The notes beneath the pieces were generated by a model that was not told the origin of the DNA, did not search any database, and saw nothing but the letters and a program-made list of their open reading frames with translations. A stretch of DNA of 35,905 nucleotides from Streptococcus sp. HMSC072G04 (GTDB lineage Bacteria > Bacillota > Bacilli > Lactobacillales > Streptococcaceae): contig NZ_KV812016.1 in NCBI RefSeq assembly GCF_001813295.1, positions 56,620-92,524 on the forward strand, given 5' to 3'. Made by a program: the position numbers and the translations under genes. Below, one piece after another: positions 1 to 8,350 of the stretch (the first letter of the stretch is position 1; each line of letters begins with the position of its first letter).

Positions 1-31
1 GAGGCTAGGACTTTTGTCCCAGCCTCTTTTT
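1..31 (+). repeat. 3' end of a streptococcal intergenic repeat, forming a terminator hairpin
   Basis: The first 26 bases fold into an 11-bp stem with one A-C mismatch (GAGGCTAGGAC / GTCCCAGCCTC, loop TTTT), followed by a T-run, so this copy can act as a rho-independent terminator for plus-strand transcription entering from outside the window. The same arm occurs at 1134-1160 as the end of a complete copy of the element, so this is the tail of a truncated-by-window copy. Confidence 0.75.
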
Positions 32-71
32 AATGGCTAGAATGGTATAGAGGTTCATCCATTAAGGAAAT

Positions 72-101
72 AAAAAAAGTAAGGCAAATTGGCCTTACTT
101 T
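72..101 (-). terminator. Terminator of the DUF1827 gene
   Basis: A 10-bp inverted repeat, AAAGTAAGGC / GCCTTACTTT with a 6-nt loop, is followed on the minus strand by a run of T. The stop codon of the DUF1827 gene (95-97) lies inside the stem. Confidence 0.8.
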
Positions 102-397
102 GTAATTGGAAAGGAAATTTCAATTAGTTTATCGGAATAGAGGGTTTTAATAGCGGATTGGTCAATGATTTGAAGATCAATCTTACGTTTTAAAAAGAAC
201 TCACGAATTATTTCAACTTCAGTTTCACGAATAGCTCGGTGTTTGTTACTGATCAATAATTCATAGTGTGATGGGGCCTGTGTAAAAACAACATCGGTAT
301 TGCCCGCGGAATAAACCTCGACAAGCAAGGCGTCAGTGCTGGCAAGTTGGCTTTTGACCAGTGCAGCATGACTATTTGTGGTATTAATGAGCTTCAT
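95..397 (-). CDS. DUF1827 family protein
   Basis: A 100-residue protein of unknown function that I recognise as the DUF1827 family, found in streptococci and relatives. The sequence is a small soluble alpha/beta protein without signal peptide, membrane segment or cysteines; the middle (around residues 40-75) is rich in charged residues. The start is well supported: AGGAGG lies 7 bases before the ATG, and an extended -10 promoter sits just upstream at 428-456. It has its own terminator, so it is probably a single-gene unit. No enzymatic motif is visible and I do not assign a function. Confidence 0.8.
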   Translation of the reverse strand: MKLINTTNSHAALVKSQLASTDALLVEVYSAGNTDVVFTQAPSHYELLISNKHRAIRETEVEIIREFFLKRKIDLQIIDQSAIKTLYSDKLIEISFPITK

Positions 398-427
398 ATG
401 AGTTCCTCCTAACCTCTATCTTCATTT

Positions 428-456
428 ATTATAGCACTTTTTTATTTTTTGTGAAA
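428..456 (-). promoter_or_regulatory. Promoter of the DUF1827 gene
   Basis: On the minus strand TTTCAC (451-456) and TATAAT (428-433) are 17 bp apart, and TGC precedes the -10, giving an extended -10 promoter. It lies between the stop of the Nudix gene and the DUF1827 start. Confidence 0.7.
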
Positions 457-464
457 GAATTCCT

Positions 465-914
465 TTATTTTTTGTGGGTATTTTTCCACTGTTCAATGCC
501 CCATTTGTGACTGCCACGTTTGAGTTTTTCAATAGCTTCATCTACAGGAAACCAAGCAAGATTGTTAAAATCTTCCAGTGGTTTTTGAGCTTCTGTATAG
601 TCTACCACTTCATAAATATAGGCAGGATTGTAGTAGTAGGTGTCGCGATGACTGGAATAGAAATACTCATCTGCTTGGCCATAGTATTGCCCTAAAATAG
701 CAGTAAAGCCTAATTCTTCGATCAGTTCCCGTTTCAGAGCTTGCAAGTGATCTTCACCTTCCTCAATTTCCCCGCCAGGCAAGAACCAAGCTCCATTAGG
801 AGCTTGAACGAGGATGATCTGATCCTTGTCCTTATTGGGAATAACAGCGTAGACACCATAGCGATTGACGTAGGTCACATCTTGTTTTTTTTCACCAAAA
901 CTTGGAATGGTCAT
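465..914 (-). CDS. Nudix (MutT/NUDIX) hydrolase
   Basis: A 149-residue single-domain Nudix hydrolase, a cytosolic Mg-dependent enzyme that cleaves a nucleoside diphosphate linked to another group. The full Nudix box is present: G48, E54, R62-E63, E66-E67, G69 match Gx5Ex7REUxEExGU, and the preceding AWFLPGG strand is typical. The family cannot tell the substrate; candidates are oxidised nucleotides, nucleotide sugars or ADP-ribose-type compounds. The gene has its own extended -10 upstream (942-950) and is followed by the independent DUF1827 promoter, so the two minus-strand genes are probably not strictly co-transcribed. Confidence 0.9.
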   Translation of the reverse strand: MTIPSFGEKKQDVTYVNRYGVYAVIPNKDKDQIILVQAPNGAWFLPGGEIEEGEDHLQALKRELIEELGFTAILGQYYGQADEYFYSSHRDTYYYNPAYIYEVVDYTEAQKPLEDFNNLAWFPVDEAIEKLKRGSHKWGIEQWKNTHKK

Positions 915-941
915 GGTTTTCTCTTTTCTTATTTTTTCATC

Positions 942-950
942 ATTATATCA
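942..950 (-). promoter_or_regulatory. Extended -10 of the Nudix gene
   Basis: TGATATAAT reads on the minus strand about 28 bases before the Nudix start codon. No good -35 hexamer is visible at 16-18 bp, which is common for extended -10 promoters. Confidence 0.6.
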
Positions 951-982
951 TATTTTTTAGCAAAAATCTGGAGGGGAAAAAG

Positions 983-1162
983 AAAGAGAGTGGGACAGAA
1001 ATCGGTAATTCGTTAGAATTCGATTTCGTCGTCCCACCTCCGCACAGTTGAGTAGGGCTGTAAAAGCTGATGAAATCAGCGTAGTAGAGCCCACTCAACC
1101 ACTGCGTCTTGCTCGACAATCCAAAAATAATTGAGAGGCTAGGACTTTTGTCCCAGTCTCTG
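983..1162 (+). repeat. Complete 180-bp streptococcal intergenic repeat with three hairpins
   Basis: The element begins AAAGAGAGTGGGACAGAAAT and ends GTCCCAGTCTCT. It contains three inverted-repeat arms in order: GTGGGAC (990-996) with GTCCCAC (1031-1037); GTTGAGTxGGGCT with AGCCCACTCAAC enclosing an inner GCTGAT/ATCAGC hairpin; and GAGGCTAGGAC with GTCCCAGTCTC. A partial copy opens the window (1-31) and another begins at 35873, all in the same orientation. It codes for nothing visible. Here it sits between two minus-strand genes, so it is antisense to both. I recall it as a common intergenic element of oral streptococci; that is memory, not a search. Confidence 0.75.
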
Positions 1163-1178
1163 AATGTACATTTACTGA

Positions 1179-3437
1179 TTATGATTCTGACTTCTTTTCG
1201 GCCGTCTTGTGAACAGCTTTGATGCTAATATTCCCATTGCTGGTCATGACGGCTTTGAGTTGTTTCTCACTTGGATGTTCCAGGTAATAATCGGTAATGG
1301 CATCTTCGATATGGTCTTGGATGGTACGACGGAGTGGGCGGGCCCCCATTTTTGGATCGTATCCCAGATCGACCAATTTTTCTTTGACCTTCTCTGTCAC
1401 ATCCAGATGAATCTCATTTTGTGCGAGACGTTGATTGACCTCATCCAGCATGAGGGTAACGATTTGGAGAAGGTTTTCTTTTGATAGAGGTTGGAATTCA
1501 ATGATGCCATCAAAACGGTTCATGAATTCAGGGCTAAAGAAGTTACCGAGTTCTCCAAGTACAGAGTTGGTCCGACCTTCGCGAGCAGCTCCAAAACCAA
1601 CATTAGCCTCAGCTTTGCCGGTTCCAGCATTAGAGGTCATGATGATAATGGTATCTTTAAAGCTGACGGTACGGCCTTGACCATCTGTCAAACGGCCATC
1701 ATCTAAAACTTGCAAGAACATGTGCATGACATCTGGATGGGCTTTTTCCACTTCATCCAACAACACGAGGGAGTATGGATTGCGACGGACCTTTTCCGTT
1801 AGTTGTCCAGCTTCATCGTAGCCAACATAGCCCGGAGGAGCTCCGACTAGTTTCGCTACGCTATGTTTTTCCATGTATTCGCTCATGTCAAAGCGGATCA
1901 TATTGTCTGCAGAGCCAAAGAGCTCGATCGCCAATTGTTTAGACAACTCGGTCTTCCCGACACCAGTTGGTCCGACAAAGAGGAAGCTTCCGATCGGACG
2001 GTTAGGAGATCCTAGGCCGACACGATTGCGTCGAATGGCTTTCGCGATTTTATCTACTGCATCGTCTTGACCAATCACATGAGCTTTCAAATCGGAAGCT
2101 AGATTGATCAATTGAGACTGTTCTTTTTCTTTCAAATCACCAACAGGAATATTGGTCTTTTGTTCAACGATGTGTTCAATAGTTTTTTCGCTGATGACAG
2201 GGGTCTCTTGATCGGTGACATGTTGACCTTGCATTTCCTTGTATTTCGCGATTTGGTCACGGAAGTAGGCTGCTTTTTCAAAGTCTTCTTCACGTGTTGC
2301 TTGGGCTTTGAGGTTTTCCGCTTCAATCAAGCGCTGGTCGATCACTTTTGGATCCACAAAGTTTAGGGTCAGGTTCATCTTAGACCCCGCTTCATCCAAC
2401 AAATCAATGGCCTTGTCTGGCAGGAAGCGATCTTGGATATAGCGGTTTGAAAGAATAGCTGCCGCTTCGATGGCCCCGTCTGTATAGTGGACGTGGTGGT
2501 AGTCTTCGTATTTTTTCTGGATGCCCTTGAGGATGGTGATGGTTTCTTCAACCGTTGGCTCATCGACCTTAACGGGCTGCATGCGACGTTCCAAGGCCGC
2601 ATCTTTTTCAATGATACGGTATTCATTGAGGGTAGTAGCCCCAACTAATTGGAGTTCTCCTCGCGCTAAGGCTGGTTTGAGGATATTTCCAGCGTCCATA
2701 TTGCCCTCACCAGCTGATCCTGCGCCAACAATTTCATGGATTTCGTCGATGAACAGAATAACATCTTCGCGTTGACGAATTTCATCCATTAATTTTTGCA
2801 TGCGTTCTTCGAATTGACCACGGATGCCTGTGCCCTGAACGAGGCTCACGACGTCTAAGCGGATGACTTCTTTTCCTTGCAATTTATGTGGAACGTCGCC
2901 ATCGACGATTTTTTGAGCCAGGCCTTCCACAACGGCAGTCTTTCCGACCCCAGGTTCTCCAATCAGAACCGGATTGTTCTTGGTTCGACGGTTGAGAATT
3001 TCGATGACACGGATAATCTCCTCGTCACGGCCAATGACAGGGTCAATATCCCCTTTGCGGGCAATTTCTGTGACATTGATGCCGAACTCTTCTAACAGTC
3101 CTTTTGGCTTTTGAGGGTGTGCTTGACGAGGGTCTTGACCACCACCACGGTTATTGTTTTGGCCGTAGCCGCCACCTCCATAACTGCCTCCGGATTGAGT
3201 TGGAGGAGTTTGAGGCTCTTGCGGACTTTGGAAGTTCCCAAGGTTATTGAAGAAATCTTCAAAAGGATCTCCAGTGAGTTGGCTCCGTTGGGTCATGCCT
3301 TTCAAGAAGCTGTTATTTGGGTCTGTTTTCATAATTTTATAGCAATTCTGACAGAGGTCTACTTGCTGCTGACGTCCATTTACATTTGTATATAAATGGA
3401 TGGTTGATTCATTTATTTTACAATTTTGACAAAGCAT
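1179..3437 (-). CDS. clpE: ATP-dependent Clp protease ATP-binding subunit ClpE
   Basis: A Hsp100/Clp AAA+ unfoldase that feeds damaged proteins to ClpP. Domains in order: an N-terminal treble-clef-like zinc finger with two CxxC pairs (C3, C6, C29, C32), which is diagnostic of ClpE; a Gly/Gln/Pro-rich linker (about 85-110); the first AAA+ domain with GEPGVGKT; a UVR motif with paired coiled-coil residues (about 385-410); the second AAA+ domain with GPTGVGKT and a C-terminal ClpB-D2-like small domain. I start at the ATG at 3437 rather than 3443 because GTGAGG lies 7 bases before it and would abut the earlier ATG; this gives 752 residues, the length I recall for streptococcal ClpE. A CtsR operator lies upstream, marking it as heat-shock regulated. 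Confidence 0.95.
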   Translation of the reverse strand: MLCQNCKINESTIHLYTNVNGRQQQVDLCQNCYKIMKTDPNNSFLKGMTQRSQLTGDPFEDFFNNLGNFQSPQEPQTPPTQSGGSYGGGGYGQNNNRGGGQDPRQAHPQKPKGLLEEFGINVTEIARKGDIDPVIGRDEEIIRVIEILNRRTKNNPVLIGEPGVGKTAVVEGLAQKIVDGDVPHKLQGKEVIRLDVVSLVQGTGIRGQFEERMQKLMDEIRQREDVILFIDEIHEIVGAGSAGEGNMDAGNILKPALARGELQLVGATTLNEYRIIEKDAALERRMQPVKVDEPTVEETITILKGIQKKYEDYHHVHYTDGAIEAAAILSNRYIQDRFLPDKAIDLLDEAGSKMNLTLNFVDPKVIDQRLIEAENLKAQATREEDFEKAAYFRDQIAKYKEMQGQHVTDQETPVISEKTIEHIVEQKTNIPVGDLKEKEQSQLINLASDLKAHVIGQDDAVDKIAKAIRRNRVGLGSPNRPIGSFLFVGPTGVGKTELSKQLAIELFGSADNMIRFDMSEYMEKHSVAKLVGAPPGYVGYDEAGQLTEKVRRNPYSLVLLDEVEKAHPDVMHMFLQVLDDGRLTDGQGRTVSFKDTIIIMTSNAGTGKAEANVGFGAAREGRTNSVLGELGNFFSPEFMNRFDGIIEFQPLSKENLLQIVTLMLDEVNQRLAQNEIHLDVTEKVKEKLVDLGYDPKMGARPLRRTIQDHIEDAITDYYLEHPSEKQLKAVMTSNGNISIKAVHKTAEKKSES

Positions 3438-3498
3438 ATACATACCTCACAGTAGGTTTTTGATGGTTTTCCATCAAGAGACGATCCTATTTTTGAAA

Positions 3499-3515
3499 GG
3501 TCAAAAATAGTCAAA
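3499..3515 (+). promoter_or_regulatory. CtsR operator of clpE
   Basis: GGTCAAAAATAGTCAAA is a match to the CtsR heptad-repeat consensus (A/G)GTCAAANAN(A/G)GTCAAA. It lies 7-23 bp downstream of the expected clpE transcription start, where a bound repressor would block transcription until heat inactivates CtsR. Confidence 0.92.
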
Positions 3516-3528
3516 GATTTATAGTTTC

Positions 3529-3556
3529 ATTATATCAGTATTCTAGAAGTTTGCAA
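3529..3556 (-). promoter_or_regulatory. clpE promoter
   Basis: On the minus strand TTGCAA (3551-3556) and TATAAT (3529-3534) are 16 bp apart, with TGA before the -10 (extended -10). The CtsR operator follows immediately downstream. Confidence 0.8.
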
Positions 3557-3624
3557 GAATTTGCTACGGAATGTCACTAAGGAGTGAAGAAGAGAGTAAA
3601 TCAATGGAAAAATGTGAATTTTTA

Positions 3625-3654
3625 TTGGAAGAGCTTTCTCTTTTATGATAAAAT
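3625..3654 (+). promoter_or_regulatory. Promoter of the DUF1797 gene
   Basis: TTGGAA (3625-3630), an 18-bp spacer and TAAAAT (3649-3654) preceded by TGA. The start codon follows 31 bases later. Confidence 0.65.
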
Positions 3655-3685
3655 AGGAGAGTAGAAAGTAAAGAGGAGAAATAAA

Positions 3686-3916
3686 ATGGAATCACATTTA
3701 GTACGGATTATCAACCGTTTGGAGACGATGACAAAAGACGGTGGAAACTTAAAACGTAATTTTGAACGTGACGGTGTTGTTGTCGCTGAAGTAGCCTACA
3801 ACCACAATGAAGAAGAAGGTTCAACCTTTACACTTCGTGATGTTGAAGCGCGTGAAACCTATACATTTGATAGCATTGATTTAATTGCAATGGAAATTTA
3901 TGAATTGCTTTACTAA
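3686..3916 (+). CDS. DUF1797 (YkuJ-like) family protein
   Basis: A 76-residue acidic cytosolic protein resembling the DUF1797 family, typified by B. subtilis YkuJ, of unknown function. The similarity is along the whole length: an N-terminal helix with IxNRLE, a central strand with VAEVAYN, and a C-terminal stretch with the pattern TYxFDSIDLIAMEIYELL that closely parallels the end of YkuJ. GAGGAG sits 8 bases before the ATG. It has its own promoter and is followed by a hairpin terminator, so it is monocistronic. No catalytic motif is visible. Confidence 0.85.
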   Translation: MESHLVRIINRLETMTKDGGNLKRNFERDGVVVAEVAYNHNEEEGSTFTLRDVEARETYTFDSIDLIAMEIYELLY

Positions 3917-3928
3917 GCAGCTGTGTGG

Positions 3929-3960
3929 ATGAGTTTGGGGTGGTCTCAAGCTCATTTTTT
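3929..3960 (+). terminator. Terminator after the DUF1797 gene
   Basis: ATGAG (3929-3933) pairs with CTCAT (3951-3955), with a further TTG/CAA pairing inside, and the stem is followed by a run of T. Confidence 0.6.
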
Positions 3961-4030
3961 GTCCATCTGGCTATAGTTTTCGTCTATAGGAAATTCTAAT
4001 TAGGAACAGTTAGGTTTGAGAGTTGAAATC

Positions 4031-4039
4031 TGCTATAAT
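4031..4039 (+). promoter_or_regulatory. Extended -10 promoter of the folD operon
   Basis: TGCTATAAT lies 43 bases before the folD start; a weak TTAGGT (4010-4015) is 18 bp upstream of the hexamer. The frame stays open upstream of 4082, but those codons overlap this promoter, which supports the internal ATG as the true start. Confidence 0.7.
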
Positions 4040-4081
4040 AGAGAGGACTATTTTCATTACTTGACTAGAAAGAGAATTGAT

Positions 4082-4936
4082 ATGACGACAATCATTGATG
4101 GGAAGGCGCTCGCTACAAAATTACAGGGTGAGATTGCAGAGAAAACAGCACGATTAAAAGAAGAGACAGGAGTTGTGCCGGGTCTCGTTGTCATCGTGGT
4201 AGGAGATAATCCAGCTAGCAAAATCTATGTAAGAAATAAAGAGCGTTCTGCTATTGCGGCAGGCTTTCGTAGTGAAGTGAGACGACTTCCTGAAAGCATC
4301 AGCCAAGCTGAATTATTAGAAGTGATCGAACACTACAATCAGGATCCCCTTTGGCATGGGATTTTGGTGCAGTTGCCACTGCCTAAGCACATCGATGCGG
4401 ATGCAGTCCTTTTAGCCATTGATCCGACAAAAGATGTGGATGGCTTTCATCCATTGAATATGGGACGCTTGTGGGCTGGAAATCCTCTCATGGTGCCTTC
4501 AACTCCCGCTGGGATCATGGAGATGTTCAAAGAGTACGGGATTGATCTAGAAGGGAAGCGAGCAGTCGTGATTGGTCGTTCCAATATCGTTGGAAAACCA
4601 ATGGCGCAGTTGCTCCTCGCCAAAAATGCGACGGTAACCTTGACCCATTCTCGGACCCATCATCTGCCTAAAATTGCTAGAAGAGCAGATATCTTGGTTG
4701 TTGCGATCGGTCGTGCGAAATTTGTAACAGCAGACTTCGTGAAAGAAGGCGCCGTCGTCATTGACGTCGGAATGAATCGCGATGAGAATGGCAAATTGTG
4801 TGGGGATGTCGATTTTAACTCTGTTGCACCTTTGGCCAGTCATATTACCCCGGTACCAGGAGGGGTTGGGCCTATGACCGTCACCATGCTGATGGAGCAG
4901 ACCTACGAAGCAGCTGTTCGTGCCTTAAAAAAATGA
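4082..4936 (+). CDS. folD: Bifunctional methylenetetrahydrofolate dehydrogenase / methenyltetrahydrofolate cyclohydrolase FolD
   Basis: FolD interconverts 5,10-methylene-, 5,10-methenyl- and 10-formyl-tetrahydrofolate in the cytosol, supplying one-carbon units for purines and formyl-Met. Diagnostic motifs are all present: [15 protein letters not shown] with the catalytic Tyr-x3-Lys, [24 protein letters not shown], the NADP-site [19 protein letters not shown], and [14 protein letters not shown] near the C-terminus. Starting at ATG 4082 gives 284 residues, the usual FolD length. It heads a tight cluster with a HAD phosphatase, an NAD(P)HX dehydratase and a GH32 enzyme. Confidence 0.96.
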   Translation: MTTIIDGKALATKLQGEIAEKTARLKEETGVVPGLVVIVVGDNPASKIYVRNKERSAIAAGFRSEVRRLPESISQAELLEVIEHYNQDPLWHGILVQLPLPKHIDADAVLLAIDPTKDVDGFHPLNMGRLWAGNPLMVPSTPAGIMEMFKEYGIDLEGKRAVVIGRSNIVGKPMAQLLLAKNATVTLTHSRTHHLPKIARRADILVVAIGRAKFVTADFVKEGAVVIDVGMNRDENGKLCGDVDFNSVAPLASHITPVPGGVGPMTVTMLMEQTYEAAVRALKK

Positions 4937-4949
4937 AAGTGTGAACAAG

Positions 4950-5723
4950 ATGAAGTTTGTATTTGATTTAGATGGAACCCTGTCATTCGATGGTGTCACA
5001 ATCGATGATGAAATCAAACAGGTCTTATTGAGAGCAGAAGAATTTGGCCATGAAGTCGCCTTTGCTTCTGCACGTTCTTACCGGGACTGCTTGGGCCTTT
5101 TAGGGGACCCATTGAGTCAGCAACTCGTGATTGGTTTAAATGGTGGATTGGCCTATCGCCAGGGGCAATTGGTATATGAGGACCAATTGGACAAGGACGT
5201 GTATCGGGAAGTCCTTGGCTTTTGTCGCCATTACAATCTACCATTTTTTGTGGATGATACCTTTGATTATAGCGGACAGATTTTGGAAAAGATTCCTTTT
5301 GTTGCTAATGTAGATCCCCTCAAGAAAGCCCAGTATCGTTCATTAGAGGAGCTGACAGATCCGATTAAGGTCGTGATCTATATGGGTGGCCATGAGGAGC
5401 TCGTGGATGAGATCATCGAGCGGATCGAAAAGACAGACAAGGCCCATATCCGCTATCATGCGCATGAAAAATGCATCTATCTCAATCCAGCAGACACGCA
5501 TAAAGCGACAACCGTAGAAGAACTCTGTGGAGAGAATTTCGTGGCTTTTGGCAATGATCAAAATGATATCGAGCTCTTTGAAAAAGCTCTTTATGCAGTT
5601 CAAATTGGTGATTTTCCAGCCCTTCAGCCTTATGCGGATGATCAATTGGTAGCCAAACAAAATCAACCACAAGCTGTGGCTGCTAAGATTTTGCAAGTCT
5701 TTGCAGAATTCAGAGGAAAATAA
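4950..5723 (+). CDS. HAD-superfamily (Cof-type, IIB) phosphatase
   Basis: A cytosolic HAD phosphatase of about 257 residues. Motif I is at the very N-terminus (FVFDLDGTLS, nucleophile and acid/base aspartates) and motif IV is FGNDQNDIELF near the C-terminus; the long segment between them fits a type C2 cap. Such proteins dephosphorylate sugar phosphates, FMN or similar metabolites, and the exact substrate cannot be read. A GTG at 4941 would add three residues; neither start has a strong ribosome binding site, and I prefer ATG 4950 because it places motif I as usual. It lies 13 bases after folD, so translation is probably coupled. Confidence 0.85.
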   Translation: MKFVFDLDGTLSFDGVTIDDEIKQVLLRAEEFGHEVAFASARSYRDCLGLLGDPLSQQLVIGLNGGLAYRQGQLVYEDQLDKDVYREVLGFCRHYNLPFFVDDTFDYSGQILEKIPFVANVDPLKKAQYRSLEELTDPIKVVIYMGGHEELVDEIIERIEKTDKAHIRYHAHEKCIYLNPADTHKATTVEELCGENFVAFGNDQNDIELFEKALYAVQIGDFPALQPYADDQLVAKQNQPQAVAAKILQVFAEFRGK

Positions 5724-5775
5724 AAGATGGAGGGGGAGTCGTGGCTTCTCCTTTTTCGCTAGAAATGAGGAAGGT

Positions 5776-6651
5776 ATGAGAACAGTTCAGAAAGAAGAGA
5801 TCCAGCGTGTCATTGTGAAGCGAGAGGCAAGATCTTATAAGGGCGATTTTGGTCGCCTGCTCTTGATTGGGGGGACTTACCCCTATGGGGGAGCTATTAT
5901 TATGGCGGCGCTTGCTGCGGTTCATAGTGGTGCGGGGCTGGTTACTGTCGCAACAGATCCTGATAATCTGACAGCTCTTCATAGCCATCTTCCTGAGGCC
6001 ATGGGCTTTGATTTGGCAGATCACGAACTCCTTTGTGAGCAGCTCCAAAAAGCTAGCGTGATTCTCGTAGGACCGGGCTTAAAGGAAGCAAGAGAAAACC
6101 AAGCAATCTTGCACATGATTTTTGAACAAGTCTCTAGCCAGCAGGTCTTGATCTTAGATGGAGGAGCTATTAGTCTTTTTGCAGCCTCTCAGTTTGACCT
6201 GCCAGAGGCTCAGTTGGTCTTTACCCCCCATCAAAAAGAATGGGAAAAACTGTCAGGGCTTGATCTAGCAAGCCAGACTGAAGGCAAGAGTCGAAGAGCA
6301 GTACAGAACTTTCCTAAAGAGACTGTCATTGTAGAAAAAGGGCCACACACCCGCATTTGGACAAGTGGGCAAGATGAGGGCTATCAGCTAGATGTTGGTG
6401 GTCCCTATCAAGCAACAGGGGGTATGGGAGATACCTTGGCAGGGATGATCGCAGGATTTACGGGTCAATTCCCACAGGTCAGTCTCTATGAGCGCGTGGT
6501 GGTTGCGACCTATCTCCATTCAGCCATTGCAGAAGACTTGAGCAAGGAGTTTTATGTGGTTCTACCCACGACCATCAGCCAAGAAATCCCCAAATGGATG
6601 AAGAAGTGGAGTGACAAAGATCAGGTTATCAGCACTGAAAATAGAAAATAG
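5776..6651 (+). CDS. nnrD: ADP-dependent NAD(P)H-hydrate dehydratase
   Basis: NnrD repairs damaged cofactor: it dehydrates S-NADHX and S-NADPHX back to NADH and NADPH using a nucleoside phosphate. The 291-residue protein has the ribokinase-like fold signatures: an N-terminal GDFGRLLLIGG strand-loop, a GPGL loop, TPHQKEW (TPHxxE-type motif), and the C-terminal ATGGMGDTLAGMIAGF with the catalytic Asp. Only the dehydratase half is present, without the NnrE epimerase domain, as expected for streptococci. ATG 5776 is chosen because GAGG lies 5 bases before it and the family begins close to this point; upstream in-frame codons overlap the end of the HAD gene. Confidence 0.92.
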   Translation: MRTVQKEEIQRVIVKREARSYKGDFGRLLLIGGTYPYGGAIIMAALAAVHSGAGLVTVATDPDNLTALHSHLPEAMGFDLADHELLCEQLQKASVILVGPGLKEARENQAILHMIFEQVSSQQVLILDGGAISLFAASQFDLPEAQLVFTPHQKEWEKLSGLDLASQTEGKSRRAVQNFPKETVIVEKGPHTRIWTSGQDEGYQLDVGGPYQATGGMGDTLAGMIAGFTGQFPQVSLYERVVVATYLHSAIAEDLSKEFYVVLPTTISQEIPKWMKKWSDKDQVISTENRK

Positions 6652-6660
6652 GTAAAAAAG

Positions 6661-8115
6661 ATGAAGGAAAGCATTCGGAAAGCAAATCAGTATATCGATG
6701 AAAACAGGGAGAGGGTTAACCAGCAATATAGAGGAGCATTTCATTTGCTACCTCCAATCGGCTGGATGAACGATCCAAATGGTTTTGTTTATTTCCGTGG
6801 GGAATACCATTTGTTTTACCAATTCTATCCCTATGATAGTGTTTGGGGTCCCATGCATTGGGGGCATGCCAAATCAAAGGATCTTCTCCATTGGGAAGAA
6901 TTGCCAGTAGCTTTAGCACCAAGTGAAAGCTATGATAAGGATGGTTGTTTCTCGGGTAGTGCTATTGTGAAAGATGACAAGCTCTATTTGCTGTATACTG
7001 GTCATGTAGACGATGAGGAAAAGCGCGAGGAGACTCAGTGTCTTGCGGTTTCGACAGATGGCATTACCTTTGAAAAGTTGCCTACTAATCCAGTGATCCA
7101 TGCTCGACATATTGAGGGGATCGCAGATATTGCAGATTTTCGTGATCCTAAAGTATTTGAATATCAAGGAAGCTATTACGCTGTTATTGCTTCTAAGACG
7201 CCAGATGACAGAGGTCAAATTCTCCTATTTGCATCAAGTAATCTAGTAGATTGGGCCTTTACATCAGTCCTTTTAGAAGGTGAAAAAGGGCAAGGGATTA
7301 TGTGGGAGTGTCCCGATTTCTTCCCTTTAGATGGCAAATGGGTCTTGATCTTGTCACCCATTGAAATGGAAAGACAGCAAGAAAAATACTGGAACTTAAA
7401 TTCGACGGTTGCCTTTATCGGTGACATGAATTGGGAAACGGGGCATTTTCGTGTCGATTCCTATGATGAAATGGATGGTGGTTTGGATTTCTATGCCCCT
7501 CAAACTTGTCAAGGACCAAATGGCGAACGCTACATGGTTGCTTGGATGCAAATGTGGCACCGGTCTATCCCCAGTCATGATTTAGCTCATGGGTGGGCAG
7601 GTAGTATGACTCTTCCAAGAAAATTGTCCTTGAAAGACGGACGATTGGTTCAGGAGTTACCTGAGTCAGTGAAAGAACACTTTCTTGTAGAGAATTTTCT
7701 AGAAACCATTGTTAAGGGCAATCAGATCATAATCTCAGCTAAAGGGAAACAAACCTTGTTTGAACTAGATGCCAAACCGGGTCGCTCCTTTATCCTTGGT
7801 TATGGCGATGAAACTGATCCTGATAGTGTCTTGCAATTGGTTTATGACGCCTCTCAAAAACGCTTTAGCTTAAGTCGAGACCAATTTGGGCACCCCATTT
7901 CTGGAAAAGAAAATCCAGCATTTCAATCGAGATGGATTCAGTTGGATACTGAAAAGTATCATCATTTTTCGATCATTCGCGATACCAACTCCATCGAAGT
8001 ATTCGTGGATGGCAAAACTCTCTCGATGACTTTTTATGAAACGACTGAGAATCCCGTCTATACTCTCACGGCAGATGAAGGGGTTAATTGGGTCGTGAAA
8101 ACCTATCAAAAATAG
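6661..8115 (+). CDS. scrB: GH32 sucrose-6-phosphate hydrolase (invertase family)
   Basis: A 484-residue intracellular GH32 beta-fructosidase. The catalytic triad is visible: nucleophile D38 in WMNDPNG, transition-state stabiliser D162 in FRDPKV, and acid/base E216 in WECPDFF. The N-terminal five-bladed propeller is followed by a C-terminal beta-sandwich (from about 335), and there is no signal peptide. It fits ScrB, which splits sucrose-6-phosphate from a PTS into glucose-6-phosphate and fructose. It sits 9 bases after nnrD with no room for a promoter, and no sucrose PTS, fructokinase or ScrR gene lies nearby, so this may be a second GH32 paralogue. The symbol is by family; plain sucrose or fructo-oligosaccharide hydrolysis cannot be excluded. 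Confidence 0.85.
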   Translation: MKESIRKANQYIDENRERVNQQYRGAFHLLPPIGWMNDPNGFVYFRGEYHLFYQFYPYDSVWGPMHWGHAKSKDLLHWEELPVALAPSESYDKDGCFSGSAIVKDDKLYLLYTGHVDDEEKREETQCLAVSTDGITFEKLPTNPVIHARHIEGIADIADFRDPKVFEYQGSYYAVIASKTPDDRGQILLFASSNLVDWAFTSVLLEGEKGQGIMWECPDFFPLDGKWVLILSPIEMERQQEKYWNLNSTVAFIGDMNWETGHFRVDSYDEMDGGLDFYAPQTCQGPNGERYMVAWMQMWHRSIPSHDLAHGWAGSMTLPRKLSLKDGRLVQELPESVKEHFLVENFLETIVKGNQIIISAKGKQTLFELDAKPGRSFILGYGDETDPDSVLQLVYDASQKRFSLSRDQFGHPISGKENPAFQSRWIQLDTEKYHHFSIIRDTNSIEVFVDGKTLSMTFYETTENPVYTLTADEGVNWVVKTYQK

Positions 8116-8140
8116 GAATGAAAAAACCTCCTAAAGAATA

Positions 8141-8169
8141 AAAGACAAGTCCTGTGACTTGTCTTTTTT
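8141..8169 (+). terminator. Terminator of the folD-scrB cluster
   Basis: An 11-bp perfect stem (AAAGACAAGTC / GACTTGTCTTT, loop CTGT) followed by T's, 25 bases after the scrB stop. The next 130 bases to the xseA promoter hold nothing I recognise. Confidence 0.9.
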
Positions 8170-8307
8170 GTGTATTCCAACTTGGTCTTGAGTTTTAAGG
8201 AAGCTGGTGTTAAACAGACAAGTAGAGGGTAACTTGAATAAAATGAGGCTTGTAGAGAAAGGAAATTCATGATTTCGCTTTGTCTGCCAGCCTTTTTTGG
8301 TGTTTTT

Positions 8308-8316
8308 TGGTATAAT
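8308..8316 (+). promoter_or_regulatory. Extended -10 promoter of the xseA operon
   Basis: TGGTATAAT lies 34 bases before the xseA start; the -35 region is weak. It overlaps in-frame codons upstream of ATG 8351, supporting the shorter start. Confidence 0.7.
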
Positions 8317-8350
8317 TAAACTTGATCATATTCTGCAGAAAGGAGTTCCT

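Noticed and set aside
474..1016. Plus-strand frames of 73 and 91 codons opposite the Nudix gene
   Set aside because: They are shadows of a gene with a perfect Nudix box, and one runs into the intergenic repeat.
1209..3395. Several 60-95 codon frames on the plus strand opposite clpE
   Set aside because: They are antisense to a gene with intact ClpE motifs along its whole length, and lack ribosome binding sites and family signatures.
4016..4081. N-terminal extension of FolD by 22 codons
   Set aside because: The codons overlap the TGCTATAAT promoter and are not part of the conserved FolD fold.
5701..5775. N-terminal extension of NnrD overlapping the end of the HAD gene
   Set aside because: ATG 5776 has a ribosome binding site and gives the family length; the extension has no conserved residues.
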